The translations under genes were made by a program, and so were the position numbers. Below, one piece after another: positions 9,921-22,595 of a DNA stretch of 64,000 bases (within the stretch, counting starts at the first letter, position 1; each line of letters begins with the position of its first letter). Below the pieces are notes generated by a model. It was not told where the DNA came from. It made no database searches and saw only the letters and a list, made by a program, of their open reading frames with translations. Origin of the DNA: Uranotaenia lowii (Eukaryota > Arthropoda > Insecta > Diptera > Culicidae); the NCBI RefSeq assembly GCF_029784155.1, contig NC_073691.1, positions 54,817,978 to 54,881,977 on the forward strand, in the 5' to 3' direction.

Positions 9921-12900
9921 AATAACGATCATCCTTCAATTCAATAACAATTCATCCATTCATAAACAGCTTTGATAAGACTTTGCAAAATCAACAATTT
10001 TAAAAATTATTTGTTCAGTTGTGTTATTCAATTAAAATCACATTATTTTACTGAACTAGTACTTGACTTTTATATCCATTGTAAATAAATTAAACACTGA
10101 AACGTTAAATAATGTTTTAAACATTCCGTTTACTTTTCATCTATTAAGTCGCTATTTCATATGCGTGGATTCATGACTCATGTCAAATCACTCGAAATTT
10201 GAAACACACTCAATCATGTTGTATATATTTGTAACGGTTAGGGCGCTCGAGAGCTTTACTTCTAAATCCTTGTTCAGTAACATTTTTTTTCACTAAAATC
10301 AAAGTTCCTTATTTTTCTGAAAGTATTTTTGGAGTTAATTGACGGAACGTATCTTTGTAATTTCAAAACATTTATTACTAACGGGTGTAGTCGCTGCTTA
10401 TATTCTGTTCAAATGTAAAGTGCATTCATCACCTCCGTACTTTCTCTCTATCGCTCGCTTTCCATATATTATTGAATCTTGGACCCAAGCACAGATTCTG
10501 GAAAATCTCACTCCCCACATCAAGCAAAGTGAACGCTGTTGATGGAGCCTGTAAACGAATTAAATCATGCTGACCCAGCGAAAAATCCAAGTGGTAACGC
10601 CAAAAGCAGCCAAATCTTTCCCTCCTAAATTCACTTAAAAGCAGTCACAAATCATTGGGAAATTAATTAAGCGATGAACCCGACTAACCTTTGCGTTCCG
10701 TTTTATTTTTCTCTGTATGGCTCTACTGTGTAGTGCAGTTTAGTTTGAGTGTATTTTTAAGGCACCCCATCCGAACTTTTGCCGCTTGCCTTTAAGACAA
10801 ATTGCGTCCGGGGACTGTTGGTGGAGTTTCCACATGGGACAGTCGTTGGTTTCCTAATCCTTCTGAGAACTTTCCCTTGTGCCAGCTGTTGATTCAGTCC
10901 GTCCATTTTGGAAGTGTTCTTGTTTTAGCCATTCAGAGTATGTAGGTACAGAAAATAGTGGCGTCGGAACCGAAAAGACGGCACCCAGTCTCATAGACAA
11001 CAATTTAATAGGTAATTTGTAGGACTTTTCCTAACTTGTCACGTAAACGTCACCTCAACACATTTCCTCTGGCGGCTGTTAATTTGAACATTTCCAAAAC
11101 AAACTTTTGCGCTTCCCCAACGTTGGACCGAAAGGTGTGATAAATGTCAAAATTCCGCGAGGTCCAGTTTCAGCTGCCGGGAAGTCGCACCAATTTTTGT
11201 CTTCCAAGAAAATCACATTCCCGCCACGCATTTTCACGCACTTAATATCGTCCTAATTTGTGTTATTTCTCTCTCTCTCTCGATGTCTGTCCCCAGCCTT
11301 TCGTATGTTTCTTATTGGGGGGACTGTAGTATGTTTCGGTATGTTTATGAACCGAGCAAAAAATCTAAATCTGGCGACCACGCATAAATTATTATTAGCC
11401 GGGTGCGATTAATTAACGCTTCCAAGGTTGCAAATTATACGGCGAAAGTGACGCTCCGCTCTTCAGTCCGCACATTTCAACGACTTACAGACACTCACCG
11501 GATATGGCTGGGTCGTTGAGAGGAGGAGGAACAACTTCACTTATCATTTGGCGAAATTTCGCTGTTTTGAGCTGCTTAGAGGTTTCTACCGAGATTTAGC
11601 ACTTCTGTATTACAGTAGTTGAATTCTCGGTTAAGATGCTAAGAGATTAAAGTACATAGGGGAGGAGCGCGCAATATGCACTTATTACCAGAATACTGAA
11701 TTAATCAAATATTTTATCGAATATGTTTACAAAAACTATATTGACATGAGCAGACATCTGTTTTCTATACATTGGAGTAATTTTTGTGTGGAAATTTGAG
11801 TTTTTGAGAAATCGATTTAATTCTAACTGTTGTCAAAATTGACGAACCTCAAACTGTGCGGGCTAAATGCGCCTATTTATGTTTTATGGCAAAATTTCTG
11901 TTTTTTTGGCAATATTTCCGTATAATTTCATTGGGAATGCTAGAAACTGATAACTTTCATATGACAAAGCAAAAGTTTTATAAAAATCTATTTCTTTTAT
12001 TATTTCATAGAATAAAACAAAAGTTAGGGTTGCAATATTATGGAGGCAATTCATCCATAAGAAAATCTTTATCAAATCTTTATTGGGATCTACAATTCTC
12101 TCTAAATGTGTTAATTAGAGCCTAAATTCGAAGTTTTAATGATAAAAATCATTTATGTTTTCTTTTTACCTGCTATTTTAGGATAGCGGCATTTATAAAA
12201 CATGATGTTTTACTTCTAAAGTTAATTTGAACTAGAATCATGAACCATCCAACTTTTTGTTTTGAGCTTCTTTACGTATGATTTTTAAAAGTCAAAATAT
12301 TACATCAAAAGGTATCAAAACCTTGTATGAATTTTTAAATTTGTTTGAGTTGGTTTATTCATAGAATTCTTTCTTGCTTTATGTTCGAAGCGTATCACTC
12401 TCAAAATGCATTGATTAGATATGTTGCCTTGTCAGCCATTTCGTCAAACGACCGTAGGCGCATTTAACCTGATAGGCCCATTTAGGAAACTATTCCTTTA
12501 ATTCATATAAGCAGGAAATCCAATCAGAACGAGTTCATTCGATCGTTGCTTTGCAAACTAAATCGTGATTTTTTATGATTATGAAGTATAAAATTATGGC
12601 CCTCAAAACCAATCGATTTTGAGTTAAACGGGTTTTCATATTCGGAACTTTATTTGGTGTTTTTTTAATTTTTTTAGAATTCCATTTAAATACTTTTGCG
12701 TTTGATAGAAAAATTCATAAAAATCTAAAAATATATGGAATATATATTACCAAACACAAAAATTTAAAAGCGTGTTTTCTCAAAATTAGCTTTTATGCAC
12801 TTATACCCCTTTGGCTCAAAGAGCCTCAAATGGGAATACGTTTAAAATATGAAAAAAGTACAGCGGAGAAAATTCGAAGGCTTTTCATACTTCCTAGATT

Positions 12901-13374
12901 GAAGGCTAAATCGTTCTTAGAGTATTCATCAGTTGTTTCATAATTTGCAATACATCTGTATTTGAACTTAAACTTAATGTCATACGAATTCGTTATTCCG
13001 TTAAATTTTCGTACAGCTGGAGTATGTAAAAGTCAAATTTCCAGAGCAACTATTATTTTATATGCGAGAAATTCACCTCTATCAAATTAAAAAATAAAAA
13101 TACAGGTACCATGGTTTTAACAAGGAGAACTTGAATAACTGCGTAGATTGCATTTTTAAAGGAGAAAATTTGAAAATTTTCCCAAAATAATGAAAATTTT
13201 TGGCAACACTGTCAAACATTAAGAGACGACCATTTTAAAAGGATCTTCAACCTTCATACGTTAATGCTAAAAGTTGTTTATTTCAACTTTTTTAAATGTA
13301 GTTTTTTTTCCAAAAACGTAAAATAAATAAGATCAATCATTTCGTCATAATATTTTTTTAATTATCGGAAGCAT
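9921..13374. other. Non-coding DNA; unique-looking GC-richer patch at about 10.56-11.56 kb
   Basis: No coding frame with recognisable content was found. The patch at 10560-11560 has more balanced composition and a (CT)n run near 11270, and could be host regulatory sequence or an untranslated exon. Nothing in it could be assigned. Confidence 0.5.
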
Positions 13375-14183
13375 CCCAAGCAACCAAAAGTCCCATAAAA
13401 CAGGTACAAAATCGCTTAATCAGCCACATCACTGATATGAAGTACGTTCTATGCAGCTCAAAATTTAACTTCTTATTGATACTTTCAAGTTCCAAAACAA
13501 GTCTTAATTATCTTCTATTCAGCTTGCAGCAGCCATCTAATTCAGCTCCCAAAAAAACGCAAAATCAGCAAAAAATCTCTATCTATCTCAACTGAACCCT
13601 TGGCTTCGGTTCATATCAACTTCTCTTGATTATTTACTGTGTTCTGTACCGGTGCCGCCATTATGCCACGCGCCGGATTCCAAACCCGACCAATTGCTCA
13701 ATTGCTTTTTTCCTAATTCCTACATATATCGCATCAGAATGGTCACTCCATTACTAAATTACTTATTGAAAAAAACTTGCCCCGCATGGGGATCGAACTT
13801 CGTGGTAAGAATCGAACACGCTACAACAAGACCACGCCTAAATGTGGTTCTAACTGAAACTAAAACTCGAAGTGGTGATTTGATTTTGAAAGCACATCGA
13901 TGCACTTTTTGTGACTTACCAAATCCCGTTTTGAGCACTTTTGTGCCCTTTATACGACTTAAGCCCGTTAAAGTTCGTTAATGAGTTTATAAAGTTCATT
14001 AAAGGGAATTGGGCAAAACAAGTATCATGCAACGTACATATTAATCACTTTTGCAACTTCCAAGTTAATCGATGAGTACATAAAGTTCACTAAAGGGAAT
14101 TGGGCAGTTGATTCTCTTTGTCAGCCAATATGTAACTTTCAATGCCTTCATTCAAGTAAATATGCGACTTTTGGTTGCTTGGG
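13375..14183. mobile_element. CCCAAGC-family TIR element, copy 2 (809 bp, 2-bp TSD)
   Basis: The left end is CCCAAGCAACCAAAAGTCCC and the right end is GCGACTTTTGGTTGCTTGGG. AT flanks both sides (13373-13374 and 14184-14185). A minus-strand tRNA-like block has box A GTGGTCTTGTTGTAGCG (13835-13819) and box B AGTTCGATCCC (13798-13788). The right half contains a duplicated module with the phrase AAAGGGAATTGGGCA. Its length equals that of copy 4 once the hAT insertion there is removed, so this is probably the standard form of the family. It has no transposase. Confidence 0.85.
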
Positions 14184-14651
14184 ATGTAACCATTTCAGAA
14201 TAACTTCACACAACAAATCAAATTTACTTATGAAATTTGAATTCTTAGGGATCATTATTGACTATTTAATGAATTTTATTGTCTTGGGTAAAAAATAATG
14301 CAAAAATTTATAATTTGGACCAAATTGCACGAAAGCTTGTATGCATCAAAATTGCATAATATATCATTGCACAAAACTTATAAATTCAGTTTTTTTTATC
14401 GAAAAATTAAAAAAAAATACAAGAATACAAAAGGTGATAAAACCTTCTATTTCCACCTTTTCAGCACCAACATGTGAAAAGGGTATAAAAGACTAAGTAA
14501 ACAAAACCCTTTTTTAATTTATCAGTTTTCGTGAGATTCATAATGCAGTTTGAGCAAAGGATCTAGAAAATTTAGAGCCGTAAAATGACATTATCCTCAC
14601 ACAAATTGTTTTATACACCCTTTACTCCACAACAAAGCAAACGGCCTAGAT

Positions 14652-15087
14652 TAAGGTTGCCAAAATTTTTCCAGCATGTATCCGGGTTGGAAAATCCGGG
14701 CAATTTCATATAAAAACCTGGCAAAATCCGGGCATTTGATTTCAAAATTGACGACCAAAAATCCGGGCAAATTTTATCAAAACCCAGAAATTATTCAACA
14801 AAAATCAAGAAATATTTTTTTTCCTCAAAACTCATCGAATGATTTTTGATTGTATTTTAGGCTTTCTAAAAACGTTTTATGTATATATTTTTTAAAACTA
14901 GTTAAAAAATTCGTTTTTGAGGTATAAATATAAAAAAATTATAATACAAAAAAATTAAAAAATCCGGGCTGAATCCGAGCATTTTTCAATGAAATCTGGG
15001 CAACCGGGCCGAGCCGGACTGTTCATAAATTTTGTATTAAATTTCCGGGCAAACCCGGATAAAACCGGGCAATCTCGCAGCTTTAGT
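14652..15087. mobile_element. Short non-autonomous element rich in TCCGGGCA motifs
   Basis: CTAGAT flanks the 436-bp block (14646-14651 and 15088-15093). The ends are weakly inverted (TAAGGTTGCC against rc TAAAGCTGCG). The motif ATCCGGGCAAA and variants recur at least eight times in both halves. This is probably a decayed DNA-transposon derivative; the superfamily is undecided. Confidence 0.5.
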
Positions 15088-15203
15088 CTAGATGCAAAAC
15101 ATTAAAAGGGGAAGAATGCTGAACGCTATTTACTCACTCCATAAGTGTTTGTAAAAAAGTAAGAGAAATTTTATCTCCATCTCACTCACACATATGAGAC
15201 ATA

Positions 15204-16126
15204 GAGTATGGTGGGGTAAAAGTATGACCTTAGTGCTTTCATAAAAAAAAATTGTGCAGTTGTTTTTCCAAAAAAACAAGAACAGCATTTGATTCCTTGT
15301 GCTTTTATCTCTTTTCTAAAAAATTACGATGATAATCGATCGACGGATTTGATAGCAGTAGTGAAAATGCCTAACTGCTATCGAAACGTACTCTTACCCC
15401 ACCCCACCATTCAAAATTCCACATTTCTGTTTGAAGTCAAGAGGAACAATGTTATATATCAATCTTTGCTTACAGCAGCAGCTTCTGTGTTCGCTTCTGA
15501 AATAAATCATATACATGGACGAATAAACTGCGCGATTTCGGAGTTCTTCACCAATTGTCCGTATTCAACAGGTTTCCGAAATTCAGTTCTCATCGCATTT
15601 GAGCAATTTTTCGTGCAAACAGGTCATTGTAGAAACAAAAATATGCGCTGATGTTTCCAGTGCATTTTAAAAAAGTCAAAAAATTTCCAATCAGCTTTAC
15701 TACAGTTTACTTTTATATCATTCGTACTTTTGCCCCATTTGCAGTTCGAACTTTTGCCCCTTCAAGGTTTCTTGTGATTCACAGCTTATTGTGCAAAGTA
15801 AAGACATTTGAATGAAATTCTTTCTTCGGCATTTGAAAGTGCTTGAAAACAACTAAACAAACACATTAACACTTTTATTGAGAGCCAGAATATTGATTGC
15901 TCAAACATGTTTGCCGTTATTTCAAGTATTACATCATTTATGCAAAAAATCTACTTTACCTCATTTTTCGGAATATTTTGAACTTCTATGAGAAATTTTT
16001 TTGGTGGGATGTAGGATTTCTAAATCATTATCAATCCACGCAAGAGTTTTGAATTTTGCTGTTCTCAGTTTGGGATAATCTCAAAACGTACTTTTACCCG
16101 ATTCGTACTTTTACCCCACCTTACTC
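15204..16126. mobile_element. TA-flanked TIR element with GGTGGGGTAAAAGTA ends (923 bp)
   Basis: The left end GAGTATGGTGGGGTAAAAGT and the right end (rc GAGTAAGGTGGGGTAAAAGT) match at 19 of 20 positions. TA lies outside each (15202-15203 and 16127-16128). The motif recurs inside, as CTTACCCCACC near 15392 and CTTTTGCCCC near 15725 and 15752. The 120-codon plus-strand frame at 15289-15651 has no recognisable content. It is a non-autonomous element, possibly of the Tc1/mariner type given the TA. Confidence 0.72.
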
Positions 16127-16317
16127 TACAGTACAAAGCAAAGGGTGTATAAAACAATTAGACGAAATTCATACTCCAGCTAGGATCTATAAACAATTGC
16201 GAGCCATTTTTCCATGTTAATACCCTCGTATCGATGAAAACATATTTAGAATGATACTACACACGGTTTTGACCATATAGACTTCCTCCTATAGATTCCT
16301 CGTGAATTTTAATTAGC

Positions 16318-17157
16318 GACTAGCTGACCCGGTAAACTTCGTTTTACCTTCTTAAGTATAAATTGAATTAAATGTTTAATTTCATCTTCACGTCCTTAAC
16401 TGCATCGTGCTCGCGAATAGATTCTTATGGAAATCGTAACAAATAAAGTTGAATTTGAATTGGGACCCCCCTTTCATAAAAAGTGAGATTCTTGAAACTA
16501 TTATACAAACCATCTCTGACCCAAAAAACCCTCGGATACCAAATTTCACTTCATTCCGACCGACCATTCATACGTGATGTTGTTACAAAGAAAACGCCTC
16601 CATTTTTATATATAAGATGTGAAGAGATAACTTTGTATGGGGACCCCCCTTTCATAAAAAGTGAGATTTCTGAAACTATTATACAAACCATCTCTGACCC
16701 AAAAAACCCTCGGATACCAAATTTCACTTTATTCCGACCAACCATTCATACGTGATGTTGTTACAAAGAAAACGCCTCCATTTTTATATATAAGATGTGA
16801 AGAGATAACTTTGTATGGGGACCCCCCTTTCATAAAAAGTGAGATTCTTGAAACTATTATACAAACCATCTCTGACCCAAAAAACCCTCGGATACCAAAT
16901 TTCACTTTATTCCGACCGACCATTCATACGTGATGTTGTTACAAAGAAAACGCCTCCATTTTTATATATAAGATAAGATGTGAAGAGATAACTTTGTATG
17001 GGGACCCTCCTTTCATAAAAAGTGAGATTCCTGAAACTATTATACAAACCATCTCTGACCCAAAAAACCCTCGGATACCAAATTTCACTTCATTCCGACC
17101 AACCATTCATACGTGATGTTGTTACAAAGAAAACGCCTCCATTTTTATATATAAGAT
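16318..17157 (+). repeat. Repeat starting CTAGCTGACCCGG with four ~178-bp tandem units
   Basis: The block opens CTAGCTGACCCGGTAAACTT, a lead-in I remember from interspersed repeats of many insects, and ends TTTTATATATAAGAT. Between lie four near-identical units starting about 16463, 16641, 16819 and 17002. Each carries GGGACCCCCCTTTCATAAAA and CCGACCNACCATTCATACGT. The fourth is preceded by a small AGATA-type expansion. Long frames in the array are by-products of the repeat unit. Confidence 0.8.
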
Positions 17158-17603
17158 TTAAAAATTTTCAAACGCGTTTTTCTCGAAACGTCATAAATGA
17201 ACATAGACCCTTTTCACGTGTTGGTGTTGATTTGTTTTTTGCTCTTGTAATCATTCGGATATTTGAAATTTTTTTTGAAATTTCCGTAAAATACTTCAAA
17301 CTTTATTTGTTCCCTCCTTCGGATTTTTTTCAAAATTGGAGACAAAAGAAGAAATTGATATGTGATCCGGCCTAACTAAACGAAGAGAACAAGCTTTACA
17401 GCATCGATCAATCGAAAACGCTTACTGATGAAGTGTATGTTGCTATCGAAATACCAATATCTGATCTTTTCTTCTACTGTGGTCCCTTTAATCAAAGATC
17501 CCTAACTATCAAGATGATCGGGCATATTATTTCACGAACGAATCTTCGGAGACAACAACACAATGCATATGGTGCTGCCATCCAATGAGATGGGATCCAA
17601 GCT

Positions 17604-18327
17604 TTGCACTTGACGATTGCACCTCTCACTAATACATTGAAAACAAACGTCACTTTTCCCAAACAAGATTTTTGTTTACATTGTTCACGCCAATCATTTT
17701 GCACTATGGGTGAATTGTTATTCTTTCGCACTTTTGATGGAACATTTTGTTGCAACTGGCCGTTTCCAGTCAACCCTGAACCCGATCGTTCGCCAGCGGA
17801 ACGGATTCCTCTAGCATTCATCAAAATTCAAGGAAATTCGCTACACCGGTAAGTTAACAAACTAAAAGAGAACGAAACTTGATTTTGATTCCAAATCAGG
17901 ATGAAAGAAGGAGATTCAGGAATGTGTTATCAACGAATTTAATTTCAGCTTAGCATCCGATGGAACGGCTAATGAAAAATTCAAGAAGAACCAATCAGAC
18001 AGATGGATCATTAATTTTGGCTGCCCGTTCTTGCGAGGAATCAGCCAACACCGAACTCGATCGTCTGCCAGTGCGACACATTTTAGCAGAATTCGAGAAA
18101 AATGGAATCTTCTATTCCTCCGGTAAGTTGATAAGTTGAAAGTGTATAAATTTGTGTTTCAAATCCAAACCAAATCGAATTACAGCTGTACAGCAGACGG
18201 AATTTTCGATATAGGATCCCAGGAGGAAAGAATCTTGCAAGCCAAACAACCTGATTGTCCTGCCCAGTTACCCAGGTTTTTACAATTGTTACATTTTTAT
18301 TGTTATTCATTAAACTTGAACATTTGA
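17604..18327 (+). pseudogene. Three-exon reading frame, possibly a relic of a family-B GPCR hormone-receptor domain
   Basis: Exons 17604-17848, 17949-18122 and 18186-18327 join into one frame of 186 codons. The introns are 100 and 63 nt, both with CCG|GTAAGTT donors and TTNCAG acceptors, in the same phase. Exon 1 contains RTFDGTFCCNWP, followed about 30 residues later by PLAFIKIQGNSLHR, and exon 2 begins LASDGT. This order recalls the hormone-receptor domain of secretin-type GPCRs (FDG, CWP, then CP, then C-x-DG-W), with an exon junction just before the DG motif. Expected cysteines and the Trp after DG are missing. Exon 3 begins CTADGI, resembling a second copy of the same start. No membrane segments follow. 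The start codon is arbitrary; an internal ATG lies near 17706. The family link is a tentative reading of motifs. Confidence 0.33.
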
Positions 18328-20147
18328 CATAATAGATGATTTATTGTTTTGAATAACCCATATCACTTTGTGAAACAGGGAAGGATGTCTCATACCAAAT
18401 TTATGTAAAATAAGACACTATTCGAATGATTTTCAAGTTCATTTTCTCAAATTTGTTAAACAGTCAAGTTTTGATTGAATGAATTTTGAAACAAGGGTCT
18501 CGTGCAGAATCAATGTTTTATTTATACGGGGCAAATAAATGTTTCAAATAAACATATCAAAAATTAAAACAACTGTTGGCATATATTCCACAAGCTCATA
18601 ATGTTCAATCCAGTTACATGTATATTCAACACATTTAAACAACTTTGTAAAAATTTACATTTTTTTGCAACTTTGACCACTGTGCTGTGGTGTAAACAAA
18701 GAGAACTGGGATGTAAACAAAAAAGTAAACGCGAGCTGCTTTGATTTTTATGCAGTAGTGTGTGTAACAGATTACACAATTTGATCTTGGATCTCAGTCC
18801 GTAAAATCTATTTTGGCGCTAGTGTTCTGTCGCCAAAATTTCTCGGAAGCCGGTAGGACCTGCTTTAATGCATAGTGTTGTTTTAAAACAACACTAATCA
18901 AAGTTCAGATATTTCGAAAACGCGTGAATATTTTTGAGTCATGTATTCACAAAAAATATTCTAGAAATTAAAACAAAATTAGCTTATGGTATTTTTATAA
19001 CGATATTTCAATGCATGTGCGAGATATCGAACAAAGTATGCGGAAAAATTGCGAAAATCAAATTTATTTATTTTTTTGAAAAAAGTAGTTTTTAGAAAAT
19101 TGCTGTTATTTCTTCAGATTTGCAAGTTCTATCACATTTTTCAATCTCAATCAATCACAAACACCTTCCTGCATTCAATTAACAAGATTTTGATGTAATT
19201 AGCAAAACCGTATTGAAATGAACTAAGAATTTCAAAAAAATATTTTTCAACTTTTATGGGTCATAACATTTAAAGTACTAAAAATAACGACTTCAAACAT
19301 GTTGAGTTTTGTTATTCGAATCAAAATGTTACTATTTCACTGAATCAATAACTGTAGTTCTCATTTAAAAAAAGTCATGTATTAAAGGGTTACAATCGAA
19401 AGATGAAAAACGATGCTGCATAAATTGAGGGGCTAAATTTTTTAACATTACTTATAAAATTTTAACTACAAAAAAGCGTCATTCAATTTCCTATGCCCTC
19501 GCACTATTCCCTTTTATTTATTTCCTTCAAACTCTACCATTTAATAGGGTTTTCTAGCCTTTTGTCCTAGACTGGCTTACTCTTTAAAAATGTCTCTTTC
19601 TTTGAATATTAAAAATTTTCCTCTAAATACAACAAAAACTATACATTTTCTAAGGAAAAATGTTGAACTCTCACATAAATCAACCTGCTGTTTCTAAGCA
19701 TTATTATTGCATCAGGAAGGGTGTTTGTTTGCGAGCTTTCGAAAAAATAGATATTTCAATAATTTTAAATTTAATTTTTACTTACATTTGAAATTTTCAA
19801 AAACAAACCAAGTTTTTCCTAATTTGAAACTCAATTTATAAGTTTTAAACGTAGAAAAAATTTCTTAGATAATTTAACTTTAGACTTAGTTATTGATGAT
19901 TATGTGGAAAATTTTTTGAGCTACCCCGGTGATCAATGTGGTTTTGCGGTAACAAAACTCACATTTTTTTTTAGGTGCAAAGAATTTAAGAACTAACTTT
20001 AAATAAGTTGAGAGCTTTGAGAGTTGATTCAAAATATGTTTGTAATTATTTTTTCTCAATGAGTTCTTGTTTTAGAGATATTGATTGAAAATATATAAAA
20101 TTCAGTAAATTTATGTACTTTTTTTTCCCAACTCTGCAAAATATATA
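18328..20147. other. AT-rich DNA, one perfect 24-bp palindrome
   Basis: A perfect palindrome at 18873-18896 (half-site TAGTGTTGTTTT) is the only structure noted. AATAAA motifs near 18532-18550 could serve the upstream exon cluster. No coding frame was recognised. Confidence 0.5.
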
Positions 20148-20534
20148 CAGACCCCGTTCGATTTTAGCAACATTCGATTTTGGCAACATCCAAAAAAGAC
20201 GGTTTTTTTGTCACTTTTTTATTTTTTATTTTCATTTCAAATTAATAAAAATTCATGTAAAACGTAAAATTAGCATGACATTTTTCAATTCGGCTTCATT
20301 ATAATAGTTTTAAACAGTTAAAACATTAATTTTTCCATGTTTTACTGCTTAAAACTAATATAATTGAGCCAAATTGAAAAATTTTATGCTAATATAAGGT
20401 TTTACATCAATTTTGACTAATTTGAAATGAAAATCATAAATAAAAAAGTGACAAAAAAACCGTTCGATTTTGGCAATATTCGATTTTGGCAACATAAAAT
20501 TTACGGGCGTGTTGCCAAAAACGAACGGGGTCTG
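20148..20534. mobile_element. TA-flanked foldback MITE (387 bp, nearly full-length palindrome)
   Basis: The left end CAGACCCCGTTCGATTTT is the near-inverse of the right end AACGAACGGGGTCTG. TA is duplicated outside (20146-20147 and 20535-20536). The arms continue inward for about 190 bp with shared phrases such as GTCACTTTTTTATTT and ATTTTCATTTCAAATTA, so a transcript would fold into one long hairpin. It has no coding content. TA targeting suggests a Tc1/mariner-type mobiliser. Confidence 0.9.
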
Positions 20535-20536
20535 TA

Positions 20537-22593
20537 GTTTAATTCTATGAAGAAAGCTATACGGATTTGCGATGCGTGCTAAACACTACGCACTAGGCTA
20601 TCCGCTTGAAACCTAAGCGCCAATGATCCGTTCAAATAAAATTAACGCCGATAGCCGTTGGGTAATGTTGCGATTTTAATCCTCTAAGATATGACTCTGA
20701 GGTGATGCAGAGATTGACTGTGTCTCTCAGCGCCTCAAAACCAGTCATGGATTGGCGGAGAGGCCAGCGTTAAATTGCAATAATCATCCAACACCATCGC
20801 GAGTTCAAAAGATGTCTGGAATGTGCTAGCCAGGTGCGAATCGTAGATTAATACAACCGGCTGAGAAAAGCTGACTGTGGCTTATTAGTGAAATATGATA
20901 ATTGTTCGAGTGTCTTGCGATACTATTTGGAACGACTATTTCTTGATGAGCTGAATGCTAAATTTCTTTTCTGTTCAGAATGATTGGGAAAAAAAAAATT
21001 ATATGATTTTTCAGGATCAATTTGGAAAATTGATAATTGAATTTCCTTATTTTCAACCCGAATTTAAAAAAAAAAAACCTACTCTGATTTCAATTTTTGA
21101 ATCGTTGACCCACGTCTAAAAATAATTATTTATCGAGCATCTAATTATATCTCTTGATGATGAACTTAATTAGACTTGCAAACTTTCTACCAAACCCATT
21201 CGATCGGACCAAAACGCAAAGGTCAAAATCAACCTGCAGGAAGGAAAAAAAAACGTAAAATCATTAGCAACAGCTTCAATAAGCACCATCATTAATGCAT
21301 GCGGGGTGTTTTATTTGACACCTCTCGAATCATAAATTATGCTGTCTGGTGATACGTGACCAGGTCCTGTACCTTTTCTTCGGTACAACCATATGAGCAT
21401 TCTGCTTTCGCGTTTTTTTTTATTCGCGGCTTTCTTGCATACACTTTCCTCTGTGCGTGACACCATCCGTAGATTACGAAACTAAATCAAATTTACAAAA
21501 ATCATTACAAAATTACAAAAATACCTTTGTTAAGTTGTTGAGCAAAACTATCAGAATTGATAGAACGTCATCAATGGATCCCCAATTGTTTTGGTTTTTA
21601 ATGGTTGGCAAAGCTCTCTTCCGTCCAGACGATACGACTAGTCTTCATTGGGCAGACTTTGAACATGACACCCCCTTTTTTGTGAAAAAAAAGTTCATAC
21701 AGCTGCCCCTCACAAATTGCGTGTGTATTATGAGTTTGCATTGTGATTTTATTGCATGACTTCCAATGATTTTATTCCCTCCTTGTTCTATAGAAGTTGT
21801 TTGAAAAAAAAAAAAATAAATTCTGTCATATCTGTTCACTTTAGATTACGATAGCTTCTCGTATCAAACTTACACCAACAAATCATTTTGTTTATCCAAA
21901 AAACTTAAACGTCAAAGTGATCTACAAATTTGTGCTTGTTTTCTGCTAATTAAATGGCTAAATGTGTATCAAAAAACCCTCTCTAGAAGCTAGCCACCTG
22001 CTTCAAAAATTTCTAAACCAGAATCGCCCTGATGGTCACAATTTTTTTCTGGAGTCGGAAAATGTCACTATAACAAGAATAATAAATTCAATCTTTTTCA
22101 GATGAACACCATCAACAGATGTGCTTAATCAATCATTGAATATATTCATTAGTGCTCAGAAAAATAAGAAAAAAAAACCTATCGGCAGTTACTGGGAATG
22201 GAACATGAAATCTGAGAATGGCTCATTACGAACGCAAATCTCATAAAATACATCACAGCAGTAATAAATTCACATTATACACGCGTTCTGGTGATGCTGA
22301 GAATGTGCGAACTTTCCCGATCAGTAGATCATATCGAAAAGCGTTACTCAAACCTATCTCAGCGAGATACTTATGTCTTATCCAGTTTAACTTTTGCTAT
22401 GAGATTTGTTGTTTATGTGTTTTCGATAACAGAAATATATCAAATTTTGATAACTACTTTTTTTAATGCACTTTAAGTATGAACACACACAATAGCAGAT
22501 GAAATTTCTTTGTTATGTGGATTGCTGTTTAAAAATCGATTTTATTCAAGTTGGAGTACTACAAATTACAAACAGTATGCTGTATTTGAGAGA
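20537..22593. other. AT-rich DNA with no recognised feature
   Basis: A GC-balanced patch at 20560-20880 looks like an old repeat fragment but matched nothing I recognise. The remaining frames are short. Confidence 0.5.
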
Positions 22594-22595
22594 TA

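Noticed and set aside
15289..15651. 120-codon frame as a transposase
   Set aside because: No helix-turn-helix or DDE motifs; it lies in a short non-autonomous TIR element.
16463..17157. CRISPR-like array
   Set aside because: The repeats are 178 bp, contiguous and without unique spacers, in a eukaryotic setting.
16483..17375. Three overlapping 90-117-codon plus-strand frames with repeated protein text
   Set aside because: They are translations of the 178-bp tandem unit; the frame follows from the repeat and no family motif is present.
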